Source: Clostridia bacterium (GTDB taxonomy: Bacteria; Bacillota; Clostridia; Oscillospirales; Acutalibacteraceae). From it: a stretch of DNA of 17,129 bases. The notes below the pieces were generated by a model, which saw only the letters and a list, made by a program, of their open reading frames with translations, did not search any database and had not been told where the DNA came from. Numbering within the stretch: position 1 is the stretch's first letter; every line of letters begins with the position of its first letter. Shown one piece after another: positions 7,169 to 15,185 of this stretch. A program made the position numbers and the translations under genes. The DNA lies in the NCBI GenBank assembly GCA_900771085.1, contig CAAGMR010000031.1, positions 1-17,129 on the forward strand, read 5' to 3'.

Positions 7169-9226
7169 TTGCCTGTAAATAACGATAACAACAACGGAAA
7201 CAAAAGAGGCTTCCTTGCTGCTCTTGTGTGGATTCTTATCCCTCTCATGCTCGTTGGTTCAATGTATTTCAGCTTCAGTTCTGATTCCAAGAAGACCAAG
7301 GACAATTACTATGAGATCGTTGCTTACTACGACAACGACGAGGTTACAGAATACGCATTAAACCTTTCAAACGGTAGACTTGTTTACCAGCTTAAGGGTG
7401 AAAAGGAAAAGAGACAGTACACAGTACCAAATGTCGAGATTTTCCTTGCCGACACTCATGACCACGTTCATGAGTACAACAAGAAGCATAAGGATAAGCC
7501 TATTAAAGTAAACTACATCAAGGGTAATTCCAACTCTTGGCTTACTGAACTTGTTCCACTTCTTTTCTCAACACTTCTCATCTTCGGCTTCGGCTGGTGG
7601 ATGCTCCGCCGCATGAACGGCTCCATCATGAACGAGCAGAACAAAGCTATGGGCTTTGGCAAGGCTCGTGTACGTAAGGGCCAGGAAGGCAAGAAGACAA
7701 CATTTGCCGATGTTGCCGGTGCAGATGAAGAAAAAGAGGAACTTATGGAAATCGTTGAATTCCTTAAGGATCCTCACAAATACGACGAACTCGGTGCACG
7801 TATTCCAAAGGGCGTACTTATGGTGGGCCCTCCGGGTACAGGTAAAACACTCCTTGCTCGTGCAACAGCAGGCGAGGCTAACTGTGAATTCCTTTCAATC
7901 TCAGGTTCCGACTTCGTTGAAATGTACGTAGGTGTCGGTGCATCTCGTGTAAGAGACCTTTTCGAACAGGCTAAGAAGAATGCACCTGCAATCATATTCA
8001 TCGATGAAATCGATGCCGTAGGCCGTCACCGTGGTGCCGGCATGGGCGGCGGACACGACGAGCGTGAGCAGACCCTCAACCAGCTCCTTGTTGAGATGGA
8101 TGGTTTCGCTTCAAACCTCGGTATTGTCATCATTGCCGCTACAAACCGTCCTGACATTCTTGACCCTGCACTTCTCAGACCGGGCCGTTTCGACAGACAG
8201 GTTACAGTTAACTATCCTGACGTAAAGGGTAGAGAAGCAATCCTCAAGGTACATGCAAAGGGCAAACCACTTGGACCTGATGTTGACCTTGGTATTGTTG
8301 CTCGTGAGACAGCCGGATTCTCCGGTGCGGACCTTGAAAACCTTCTTAATGAAGCTGCTCTTCTTGCTGCACGCAACCAGAGAAAGGCTATCGTTGAAGA
8401 GGATATCGAAGAGGCTGCCATCAAGGTTATGGTTGGTCCTGAGAAGAAGTCCCGCAAGATGGATGACCGCGAAAAGACTCTCACTGCTTACCACGAGTCA
8501 GGCCACGCTATCACAAACTACTATCTCAAGTCACTTGACCCTGTTCACCAGATTTCTATCATCCCACGTGGCCAGGCAGGCGGCTATACACTTTCAGTTC
8601 CTGTTGAGGACAAGAGCTACATGACAAAGAACGTTATGCTCGACAACCTTGTATCTCTCCTCGGCGGACGTGTTGCAGAAGCTATTATCCTTAAGGACAT
8701 CTCAACAGGTGCTTCAAACGATATCGAGCGTGCAACAAACATCACACGTAACATGATCACCAAGTACGGCATGTCCGACAACCTTGGTCCTATCATGTAC
8801 GGTTCAGACAACAACGAGGTATTCCTCGGTATGGACTACAACCGTATGCGTGACTACTCAGAGGCAACAGCAGCTGCTATTGACCGCGAAGTAGTATCAA
8901 CAATGAACAACGCATATGCACGTGCAGAAAAGATTCTCACAGAGCATATCGACCTTCTCCACAAGGTATCTCAGTATCTTCTCGTTCACGAAAAGATAGA
9001 CGGTGAAGAATTTAAACGTCTCATGGAAGACAAGGACTTCGCTCCGCTTCCTGCTGACTTTAACTTCGACCAGGCTCATCCTACAGCAGTATTTGCCGCA
9101 GATACTCTTGTAACTCCTGAGAGCGCTCCTGCTGCCAAGGCTGCGCCTGCAGCACCTGCAGCTCCGGCTGCTCCTGCAGAGGAGGAGAATAAATCTTCCT
9201 TCCCATGGAATCCATTCAAGAAATAA
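7169..9226 (+). CDS. ftsH: ATP-dependent zinc metalloprotease FtsH
   Basis: FtsH is a membrane-anchored hexameric AAA+ protease that degrades misfolded membrane proteins and short-lived regulators. TM1 lies at about residues 14-34, an extracytoplasmic domain at 35-124 and TM2 at about 125-146. The AAA domain has Walker A GPPGTGKT at 220-227, Walker B IIFIDEID at 275-282, and second-region-of-homology residues NRPD at 326-329 and RPGRFDRQ at 337-344. The zinc site is HESGH at 442-446, and D518 in SNDIERAT is the likely third ligand. The tail at about 640-670 is an Ala/Pro run, then a charged PWNPFKK end. The TTG start sits 8 bases after AGAAGGAGG. In many Firmicutes hpt separates tilS and ftsH; here only 26 bases do. 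The stop overlaps the possible upstream starts of the next gene. Confidence 0.97.
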   Translation: MPVNNDNNNGNKRGFLAALVWILIPLMLVGSMYFSFSSDSKKTKDNYYEIVAYYDNDEVTEYALNLSNGRLVYQLKGEKEKRQYTVPNVEIFLADTHDHVHEYNKKHKDKPIKVNYIKGNSNSWLTELVPLLFSTLLIFGFGWWMLRRMNGSIMNEQNKAMGFGKARVRKGQEGKKTTFADVAGADEEKEELMEIVEFLKDPHKYDELGARIPKGVLMVGPPGTGKTLLARATAGEANCEFLSISGSDFVEMYVGVGASRVRDLFEQAKKNAPAIIFIDEIDAVGRHRGAGMGGGHDEREQTLNQLLVEMDGFASNLGIVIIAATNRPDILDPALLRPGRFDRQVTVNYPDVKGREAILKVHAKGKPLGPDVDLGIVARETAGFSGADLENLLNEAALLAARNQRKAIVEEDIEEAAIKVMVGPEKKSRKMDDREKTLTAYHESGHAITNYYLKSLDPVHQISIIPRGQAGGYTLSVPVEDKSYMTKNVMLDNLVSLLGGRVAEAIILKDISTGASNDIERATNITRNMITKYGMSDNLGPIMYGSDNNEVFLGMDYNRMRDYSEATAAAIDREVVSTMNNAYARAEKILTEHIDLLHKVSQYLLVHEKIDGEEFKRLMEDKDFAPLPADFNFDQAHPTAVFAADTLVTPESAPAAKAAPAAPAAPAAPAEEENKSSFPWNPFKK

Positions 9227-9243
9227 TGAAAAGAGGCTTTTTG

Positions 9244-9714
9244 GTGAAAAAAGTTAGATTGGTAGCCGTTACATTGGCGCTTGCAGTTTCGGTACTGTGC
9301 ATGTTTGCATTTACCGGCTGCAACAGAGAGAAAGATCCGTTCCAGACACACGAGGTTGAACGAGTTTATGTTACTCAGGGTTCATCTCTTCAGGGTGTAA
9401 AAGGAGAGGAGAAGAATCCTCAGACACACTATGCCATCACTGTTTACCAGAGACAGAAGGACAACGATGTTATCATCAAGGCAACATCATCCGCTGCCAA
9501 AGGTTCCATTGAGTACGGTACTCACACAGACCTTACAGTCGACAAAGACAATCCTTCATGCTTCAGTGTTGAATGGCTTACAGCTGACGGACAGACCACT
9601 CCTGCAAAGGACAACGTCATCACAAAGGCACACCTCATCATTAAGAGTGACAAGGGTGAAGTGATAAACGATGTAATCATCGATTATCAGAACGGCTCTG
9701 TTACAAACGCATAA
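9244..9714 (+). CDS. Small predicted lipoprotein of unknown function
   Basis: I do not recognise this family. The product begins with two lysines, then a hydrophobic stretch (VRLVAVTLALAVSVLCMFA) and ends the leader with FTGC, a plausible lipobox, so it is probably a lipid-anchored surface protein. The mature part is about 130 residues, polar and Ser/Thr/Lys-rich, with no cysteine cluster or motif I can name; alternating patches such as AITVYQ and VIIDYQ suggest a beta-rich fold. I chose the GTG at 9244 because AGAGG lies 7 bases upstream and the signal peptide then starts normally. In-frame ATGs at 9205 (inside ftsH) and 9226 (overlapping its stop as TAATG) are alternatives without a good ribosome binding site. 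It is the last gene of the operon, before a strong terminator. Confidence 0.75.
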   Translation: MKKVRLVAVTLALAVSVLCMFAFTGCNREKDPFQTHEVERVYVTQGSSLQGVKGEEKNPQTHYAITVYQRQKDNDVIIKATSSAAKGSIEYGTHTDLTVDKDNPSCFSVEWLTADGQTTPAKDNVITKAHLIIKSDKGEVINDVIIDYQNGSVTNA

Positions 9715-9725
9715 TAGTTAAACTG

Positions 9726-9761
9726 ACGCCCACTACATCGATATGTAGTGGGCGTTTTCTT
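9726..9761 (+). terminator. Rho-independent terminator of the seven-gene operon
   Basis: ACGCCCACTACAT (726-738 of this kilobase block) pairs perfectly over 13 bases with its complement at 9743-9755, with a CGAT loop, followed by TTTTCTT. It starts 11 bases after the lipoprotein stop codon. The CGCCCACTA/TAGTGGGCG stem resembles the terminators closing the two repeat arrays. Confidence 0.93.
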
Positions 9762-9789
9762 GACATTTCCCCAATATATAGGGTAAAAT
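9760..9789 (+). promoter_or_regulatory. Promoter of the topoisomerase pair
   Basis: A perfect TTGACA -35 at 9760-9765 and TAAAAT at 9784-9789 are spaced by 18 bases. The -35 begins in the T-run of the preceding terminator, so the two transcription units are packed without spare DNA. The start of transcription would be near 9796. Confidence 0.75.
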
Positions 9790-9834
9790 TAGCATTTGTA
9801 ATAATGGGTCTACCACAAAATGACAGGAGGAACT

Positions 9835-11820
9835 ATGGCTAAGAAAGCTGCTTATTCAAACGACAATATTTCTCAGCTTAAAGGTGCAGACCGAGTTAGA
9901 AAACGCCCGGCTGTAATCTTTGGTTCAGACGGCATCGACGGATGCCAGCACTCTTTCTTTGAAATTCTTTCAAACTCTATCGACGAGGCACGTGAAGGTT
10001 ATGGCGACAGCATCGAAATAACCCGATTCCTTGACCGCTCAATTGAGGTTCAGGACCACGGCCGCGGTATCCCGATGGACTACAACGAAAATGAAAAGGA
10101 ATACAACTGGAAACTCGTATTCTGCGAGATGTATGCAGGCGGTAAGTACAATACCAACGATGCATCCGGCTCATACGAATTCTCCCTCGGCCTCAATGGT
10201 CTCGGACTCTGTGCTACTCAGTACACAGCAGAGTACATGGATGCCGAAGTAGTACGTGACGGCTATGTCTACAAGGTTCACTTTGAAAAGGGTAACCCTG
10301 TCGGAGACATGGTGAAGGAAGAAGCACCTAAGAAGGCAAAGACAGGTTCTAAGATTACCTGGAAGCCTGACACAGATGTTTTCACAGACATTGATATTCC
10401 ACTTGAATACTTCAAAGACATAATTCGCCGCCAGGCGATTGTTAATAACAATCTTAAGTTTGTCCTCAAGGATGAGGTAGCCCCAAAGACTTTTGAAACT
10501 TATGAGTTCTGCTATGAGAACGGTATCACAGACTATCTTAACGAGGCTGTATCCGCAAACTCATTCACAGCAGTTCAGTTCTGGAATACCGAGCGTGTCG
10601 GACGCGACCGCGAAGACAAACCGGACTACAAGGTAAAAATTAACGCTGCCATCTGCTTCTCAAACAAGGAACAGCTCAAGGAGTATTATCACAACTCCTC
10701 ATGGCTGGAGCACGGTGGTGCTCCGGACAAGGCCGTACGCAGCGCGTTCGTTTCTCAGATAGACCAGTACATTAAACAGAATAACAAGTACAACAAGCAG
10801 GATAAGAAGATTACATTCCAGGATATCGAAGACTGCCTTTGCATCGTCATTTCCAGTTTCTCGACACAGACTTCTTACGAGAACCAGACCAAGAAGGCAA
10901 TCACAAACAAGTTCATCCAGGAAGCAATGACTGACTTCTTCAAGCACCAGCTTGAGGTTTATTTCATTGAAAACAAGCTTGACGCTGACAAGATTACAGA
11001 CCAGATTCTCGTTAACATGCGCAGCCGTGTGCGTGCAGAGTCCACCCGTCAGAACCTCAAGAAGACACTCACAGGTTCTATGGGCATGGGCGACCGCGTT
11101 GCCAAGTTCGTTGACTGCCGTACAAAGGACGTTGACCGTCGTGAAGTCTTCATCGTAGAGGGTGACTCGGCTCTTGGTTCCTGTAAGCAGGCGAGAGACT
11201 CCGAGTTCCAGGCTGTCATTCCTGTCCGCGGTAAGATCCTCAACTGCCTCAAGGCAGACTACACACGTATTTTCAAGTCCGAGATTATCACTGACCTTAT
11301 CAAGGTTCTCGGCTGCGGCGTAGAGGTTGAAACAAAGAAGAAGGACATGACTTCCTTCAACATCGATAACCTTCGCTGGAACAAGGTAATCATCTGTACC
11401 GATGCCGACGTCGATGGTTACCAGATTCGCACACTTATTCTTACAATGATCTACCGTCTCATGCCTACTCTCATCACAGAGGGCAAGGTCTTCATCGCAG
11501 AGTCTCCACTTTATGAGATTACATGCAAAGACCAGGTATGGTTCGCTTACACCGAGCGTGAAAAGGCTCAGGTGCTCGAGGAACTCGACGGCAAGAAATA
11601 TACCATTCAGCGTTCCAAGGGTCTCGGTGAAAATGATGCCGACATGATGTGGCTCACAACCATGAACCCTAATACCAGACGCCTTATCAAGATTTCTCCA
11701 TCTGATGCAGAGGAGACAGCAAGACAGTTTGACTTACTCCTTGGCGACAATCTTCAGGGACGTAAGGAACACATTGCAAATGACGGTCATCTTTATCTCG
11801 ACATGACCGATCTTTCTTAA
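9835..11820 (+). CDS. parE: Type IIA DNA topoisomerase B subunit, divergent ParE/GyrB-like
   Basis: This is the ATPase/TOPRIM subunit of a gyrase or topoisomerase IV-type enzyme, working with the next gene product in a heterotetramer. The GHKL ATPase has EILSNSIDEA at 43-52, DHGRGIP at 74-80, NGLGLCATQ at 121-129 and a QTK loop at 351-353. TOPRIM has FIVEGDSALGS at 439-449 and TDADVDGYQIRT at 522-533; most family members have GSHIRT there. The end SKGLGENDADMMW at 594-606 is typical. The N-terminal VRKRPAVIFGSDGIDGCQHS replaces the usual VRKRPGMYIG form, so this belongs to a divergent branch. The ATG at 9835 directly follows AGGAGG (9825-9830); an in-frame ATG at 9820 would overlap that site and has none of its own. 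At 661 residues it matches the GyrB/ParE length. The ParE rather than GyrB name is inferred from the partner. Confidence 0.9.
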   Translation: MAKKAAYSNDNISQLKGADRVRKRPAVIFGSDGIDGCQHSFFEILSNSIDEAREGYGDSIEITRFLDRSIEVQDHGRGIPMDYNENEKEYNWKLVFCEMYAGGKYNTNDASGSYEFSLGLNGLGLCATQYTAEYMDAEVVRDGYVYKVHFEKGNPVGDMVKEEAPKKAKTGSKITWKPDTDVFTDIDIPLEYFKDIIRRQAIVNNNLKFVLKDEVAPKTFETYEFCYENGITDYLNEAVSANSFTAVQFWNTERVGRDREDKPDYKVKINAAICFSNKEQLKEYYHNSSWLEHGGAPDKAVRSAFVSQIDQYIKQNNKYNKQDKKITFQDIEDCLCIVISSFSTQTSYENQTKKAITNKFIQEAMTDFFKHQLEVYFIENKLDADKITDQILVNMRSRVRAESTRQNLKKTLTGSMGMGDRVAKFVDCRTKDVDRREVFIVEGDSALGSCKQARDSEFQAVIPVRGKILNCLKADYTRIFKSEIITDLIKVLGCGVEVETKKKDMTSFNIDNLRWNKVIICTDADVDGYQIRTLILTMIYRLMPTLITEGKVFIAESPLYEITCKDQVWFAYTEREKAQVLEELDGKKYTIQRSKGLGENDADMMWLTTMNPNTRRLIKISPSDAEETARQFDLLLGDNLQGRKEHIANDGHLYLDMTDLS

Positions 11821-11834
11821 GGGGGTGGGAGATA

Positions 11835-14081
11835 ATGGCTAAAAAGTCTTCTAAAAAGGCTGCACCGGTTGATCGCGATGAAAACCCTAACGCTCATATT
11901 ATGGGCGCCGGTGAAGTTGTAGAGCAGGAGATTACGGAAACTCTCGAAATAAACTACATGCCATACGCAATGAGCGTTATCATGTCACGTGCCATTCCCG
12001 AGATTGACGGCTTCAAACCTTCCCACCGTAAACTTCTTTACACCATGTACAACATGGGACTCATCAAGGGCGGACGTATCAAGTCTGCCAACATCGTTGG
12101 CCGTACCATGCAGCTCAACCCTCATGGTGACGCTGCCATCTACGACACAATGGTTCGTCTCTCACGCGGTTATGAAGCTCTGCTTCATCCGTTCGTAGAC
12201 TCAAAGGGTAACTTCGGTAAGGCATATTCCCGTGACATGTCATGGGCTGCTTCCCGTTACACAGAGGCAAAGCTTGACGCTATCTGCAGCGAGCTTTTCC
12301 GTGACATCGACAAGGACACAGTTGACTTCGTTGACAACTACGACGGCACCATGCAGGAGCCAACACTTCTTCCTGTAACATTCCCGTCCATCCTTGTTAA
12401 CAACAATATGGGTATCGCCGTAGGTATGGCGTCCAATATATGTTCCTTCAATTTACAGGAAATATGTGATACCACAATCGCACTCATCAAGGACCCGGAT
12501 GCGGACATAATGGATTATCTCCGCGCACCGGATTTCCCGGGTGGCGGCCAGATTATTTACGACCGCGAACAGATGGCGAAGGTCTTCGCCACCGGCCGCG
12601 GCGGCATAACAGTCCGCGCCGTATACAACTACGACAAGACCAACAACTGCATTGATATCACTCAGATACCACCAACAACAGTATCTGAAGCGATTATTGA
12701 CAAGATCATTGAAAAGGCAAAGGCAGGCTCTCTCAAGGAAATCTCAGATATCCGAGATGAAACAGATAAGAGCGGTCTTAAGATTACAATTGATCTGAAG
12801 CGCGGCACAGACCCTGACAAGCTCATGAAGAAGCTTTACAAGCAGACATCACTCGAAGAGTCATTCTCCTGTAACTTCAACGTGCTCATCGCCGGAGTAC
12901 CGCAGGTACTTGGCGTAAAGGATCTTCTCACAGAATGGATTGCATTCCGTACTGAATGCGTTCGTCGCCGTGTTTACTTTGAACTTCAGAAGGCTAAGGA
13001 CAGACTCCATCTTCTTCAGGGCCTTGAAAAGATTCTCCTCGACATTGATAAGGCTATCAAGATTGTCCGCGAGACAGAAGAAGAGGCAGAGGTTGTTCCA
13101 AACCTCATGATTGGCTTCGGCATTGACGAGATTCAGGCTGAATACGTTGCTGAGATTAAACTTCGTCACTTAAACCGCGAGTACATTCTCAAGCGTTTGA
13201 AGGACGTTGAAGACCTCAAGGCACAGATTGAAGACCTCGAAGATACACTTGCACGCAAGAGCCGTATCAAGAAGATCATCGTTAAGGAACTTGAAGACGT
13301 TGCCAAGAAGTATGGCCAGCCTCGCAAGTCCGAAATCATCTATGCTACTGACATTGAAGATGAGGAAGAGGAGGCAGAGGTTATCTCCGATGCACCATGC
13401 ACCATCTTCTACACTCATGACGGTTACTTCAAGAAGATTTCTCCTCAGTCACTCCGTATGAGCGGCGAGCAGAAGCTTAAGGAAGGTGACTATCTCGTTG
13501 ATGAGATAGAGACCACAAACGACAAGGAACTCCTGTTCTTCGCAACAGGCAGCAACGTTTACAAGTCTCGTATCAACGACTTCGAATACAGCAAAGCATC
13601 TGTACTCGGTGACTACGTACCGGGCGTGCTCGGCTTCGACGATGGCGACGAACCTCTCTGCATGACAATCGTTGACAAGTACGAAGGCTACATGGTATTC
13701 GTATTTGAAAACGGTAAGGTTGCCAAGGTTGATATGGCATCATATGAAACCAAGACCCGCCGTAAGAAGCTCATCAAAGCGTACTCTGACAAGAGTCCGC
13801 TGGTTGCAGCCTTCTACATGCCGGTCGATGGGGAAGTGGTGCTCGAAGCATCATCCGGACGCCTTCTTCTGCTTAATACTGCAGTTATCGCCTCCAAGGG
13901 CTCGAAGAGCTCTCAGGGCGTTGCAGTAATGAAACTGAAGAAGGGCCAGCGTGTGATGGGTGCCCACCTCATGAAGGAGGGCGAATTCACAAAGCCTTCC
14001 CGCTACAGAACCAAGTCTCTTCCTGCTCTCGGCTCAATGCCGGTAGCCGAAGACACCGAAGGTGAACAGTTACAGTTTTAA
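11835..14081 (+). CDS. parC: Type IIA DNA topoisomerase A subunit, divergent ParC/GyrA-like
   Basis: This is the DNA-breaking subunit that pairs with the product of the gene 14 bases upstream. The winged-helix core has MSRAIPEIDGFKPSHRKLLY at about 50-69 and NPHGDAAIYDT at 95-105. The catalytic tyrosine is Y142, preceded by arginine (ASRYTEAK). A coiled-coil arm spans roughly 370-470. The C-terminal part (about 520-748) has beta-pinwheel-like repeats, but I find no canonical GyrA box (QRRGGKG), which argues for a relaxing or decatenating enzyme over a true supercoiling gyrase. At 748 residues it is shorter than many GyrA and ParC proteins. Alanine (A100) stands at the position of the quinolone-relevant serine (E. 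coli GyrA Ser83), while D104 matches Asp87. A purine-rich GGGGGTGGGAG serves as ribosome binding site. Confidence 0.9.
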   Translation: MAKKSSKKAAPVDRDENPNAHIMGAGEVVEQEITETLEINYMPYAMSVIMSRAIPEIDGFKPSHRKLLYTMYNMGLIKGGRIKSANIVGRTMQLNPHGDAAIYDTMVRLSRGYEALLHPFVDSKGNFGKAYSRDMSWAASRYTEAKLDAICSELFRDIDKDTVDFVDNYDGTMQEPTLLPVTFPSILVNNNMGIAVGMASNICSFNLQEICDTTIALIKDPDADIMDYLRAPDFPGGGQIIYDREQMAKVFATGRGGITVRAVYNYDKTNNCIDITQIPPTTVSEAIIDKIIEKAKAGSLKEISDIRDETDKSGLKITIDLKRGTDPDKLMKKLYKQTSLEESFSCNFNVLIAGVPQVLGVKDLLTEWIAFRTECVRRRVYFELQKAKDRLHLLQGLEKILLDIDKAIKIVRETEEEAEVVPNLMIGFGIDEIQAEYVAEIKLRHLNREYILKRLKDVEDLKAQIEDLEDTLARKSRIKKIIVKELEDVAKKYGQPRKSEIIYATDIEDEEEEAEVISDAPCTIFYTHDGYFKKISPQSLRMSGEQKLKEGDYLVDEIETTNDKELLFFATGSNVYKSRINDFEYSKASVLGDYVPGVLGFDDGDEPLCMTIVDKYEGYMVFVFENGKVAKVDMASYETKTRRKKLIKAYSDKSPLVAAFYMPVDGEVVLEASSGRLLLLNTAVIASKGSKSSQGVAVMKLKKGQRVMGAHLMKEGEFTKPSRYRTKSLPALGSMPVAEDTEGEQLQF

Positions 14082-14088
14082 GCCGTTT

Positions 14089-14132
14089 TAGCCTTGCAAT
14101 AACGCACCAGTTGTGCTATCATAGCAAGGCTA
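14089..14132. repeat. Inverted repeat flanking the secG promoter
   Basis: TAGCCTTGC (14089-14097) is the exact reverse complement of GCAAGGCTA (14124-14132). The left arm overlaps the secG -35 and the right arm falls at about the transcription start. It could be an operator, or a terminator stem for parC lacking a T-run. Confidence 0.45.
14094..14122 (+). promoter_or_regulatory. Promoter of secG
   Basis: TTGCAA at 14094-14099 and TATCAT at 14117-14122 have 17-base spacing. It lies 12 bases after the topoisomerase A subunit stop codon and gives a leader of about 50 bases before secG. Confidence 0.6.
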
Positions 14133-14180
14133 ATTGGTATACAAACGTTTATTATCATATATTTTTATGGAGGCATACTT

Positions 14181-14447
14181 ATGACAGGTGTACAGATGGC
14201 ATTCGCTATTGTTCTTATCATCCTTGCTATTGCTTTAATCGTTGTTGTTCTTCTTCAGAAGAACAGAGAAGCTGATGCATCAGCTGTTCAGGGCTCATCA
14301 TCAAGCACAATGAACGACAACAAATTCTTCGATAAGACAAGCGGACATGCAAAGGACGACACACTTGCAAACATCACTAAGGTACTTGGTGTTCTCTTCG
14401 TTCTCGTTGCAATTGGAGCTACACTTTACCTTCATTTTGCAGGCTAA
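14181..14447 (+). CDS. secG: Protein translocase subunit SecG
   Basis: SecG is the small accessory membrane subunit of the SecYEG channel and improves SecA-driven protein export. The 88 residues contain two membrane helices, at about 5-25 and 66-86. A polar loop between them has the family's pattern: LLQKNREADASAVQGSSSS near 24-42 and then a TLANITKVLG lead into helix two. GGAGG lies 7 bases before the ATG. In many Firmicutes secG is followed by rnr and smpB; here a tRNA gene and an accessory region follow instead. Confidence 0.93.
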   Translation: MTGVQMAFAIVLIILAIALIVVVLLQKNREADASAVQGSSSSTMNDNKFFDKTSGHAKDDTLANITKVLGVLFVLVAIGATLYLHFAG

Positions 14448-14454
14448 TTTTGGC

Positions 14455-14483
14455 TTGACTTTGCAATGCTCTTAAAGTAAACT
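14455..14483 (+). promoter_or_regulatory. Promoter of tRNA-Lys
   Basis: TTGACT at 14455-14460 and TAAACT at 14478-14483 are spaced by 17 bases. It sits between the secG stop and the tRNA gene, with transcription starting near 14490. Confidence 0.65.
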
Positions 14484-14486
14484 AAT

Positions 14487-14519
14487 AAAGTCGCTTATGC
14501 GCGAGCACAGCGACTTTTA
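14487..14519 (+). terminator. Hairpin between secG and tRNA-Lys, possible weak terminator
   Basis: AAAGTCGC (14487-14494) pairs with GCGACTTT (14510-14517), followed by TTAT. It may end the secG transcript or form a leader hairpin of the tRNA precursor. The short T-run makes termination doubtful. Confidence 0.4.
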
Positions 14520-14522
14520 TAC

Positions 14523-14598
14523 GATCCATTAGCTCAGTCGGTAGAGCACTTGACTTTTAATCAAGGTGTCCGGGGTTCGAATCCCCGATGGGTCACCA
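14523..14598 (+). tRNA. tRNA-Lys (anticodon UUU)
   Basis: A full cloverleaf is visible: acceptor GATCCAT with ATGGGTC, D-arm AGCTCAGTCGGTAGAGC, anticodon stem CTTGA/TCAAG around the loop CTTTTAA with anticodon TTT, and T-arm CCGGGGTTCGAATCCCCG. The discriminator is A, and CCA is encoded. The tRNA decodes AAA/AAG. It forms the boundary between the conserved genes and the repeat-rich accessory region. Confidence 0.96.
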
Positions 14599-14600
14599 CT

Positions 14601-14636
14601 AAAACCAGGCTTTCAAGCCTGGTTTTTTTGTTTTTG
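14601..14636 (+). terminator. Rho-independent terminator of tRNA-Lys
   Basis: AAAACCAGGCTT (14601-14612) pairs with AAGCCTGGTTTT (14615-14626), a stem of about 11 pairs with a tight loop, followed by a long T-run interrupted by one G. It starts 2 bases after the CCA end. Confidence 0.92.
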
Positions 14637-14761
14637 CGGGGGCCGGGCGGGTGCACGCGCCTGAACAGGCGAGTGCGGCACCGCAACGCGGCCCGCAAGC
14701 CCGCGACGCAGTAGCGCAGCCGCCAAATGGCGCTGCGTGGCGTCGCGAATAGCCCGGTTTT
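14637..14761 (+). other. GC-rich structured leader of array A
   Basis: No gene is supported here. The stretch is very GC-rich compared with its surroundings. It holds two strong hairpins: 14653-14676 (GCAC and CGCCT arms around a GAAC loop, one G-A mismatch) and 14702-14747 (outer eight-pair stem CGCGACGC/GCGTCGCG and inner CGCAGC/GCTGCG). It directly precedes the first repeat unit. It may be a folded 5' domain of an RNA that includes array A, but no clear promoter is visible in it. Confidence 0.45.
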
Positions 14762-15177
14762 CAGACTAAAATGCGACTTCTAGGTTTTAGTCTGCCCGAA
14801 AAGACAGACTAAAATGACGTTTTGCGATATCAGTCTGAACAAAACAGCAGACTAAAAGCGCAAAACGCCAATCCAGTCTGAAATCCCGACAGACTTAAAC
14901 TCTGTTTTTTAGTTTTAGTCTGCAAAAATAAGCAGACCAAAATTGCGAAATGACAATCCAGTCTGCATATCTTCCTACTAAAACGCGATTTTTGGGTTTC
15001 AGTCTGCCCGAAATGACAGACGAAAATCCCAGTTTGACAAATCAGTCTGCAAGAAAGTACAGACTAAACAGCCAAAACTGCAGTTCAGTCTGAAATTCTT
15101 TCAGACTAAACGCTCGTTTTTGCAGATCAGTCTGCATTTTACAACAGACCAAACCGCTAAAACTGCAATTCAGTCTG
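14762..15177 (+). repeat. Array A: ten 33-base palindrome-bounded units (CAGACTAAA ... AGTCTG)
   Basis: Ten units, each exactly 33 bases, start at 14762, 14805, 14848, 14890, 14933, 14974, 15017, 15060, 15102 and 15145. Spacers are 8-10 bases, so the period is 41-43. Each unit starts with CAGACTAAA or a variant (one with CCTACTAAA) and ends with AGTCTG. Interiors sort into class X or Y (GTTTT-type core) and class Z (CAAAAC-type core, the inverted orientation). The order is X-Y-Z, X-Z, X-Y-Z, X-Z. A Z unit and the unit before it are imperfect reverse complements across a 10-base loop, allowing hairpins of about 76 bases. Spacers are short and similar and the units vary, which excludes CRISPR. 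It is probably transcribed on the + strand, since a + strand terminator follows. Confidence 0.9.
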
Positions 15178-15185
15178 TATTTTGT

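Noticed and set aside
9820..9834. Upstream ATG at 9820 as start of the topoisomerase B subunit
   Set aside because: It would lie across the AGGAGG that serves the ATG at 9835, and nothing upstream of it looks like a ribosome binding site.
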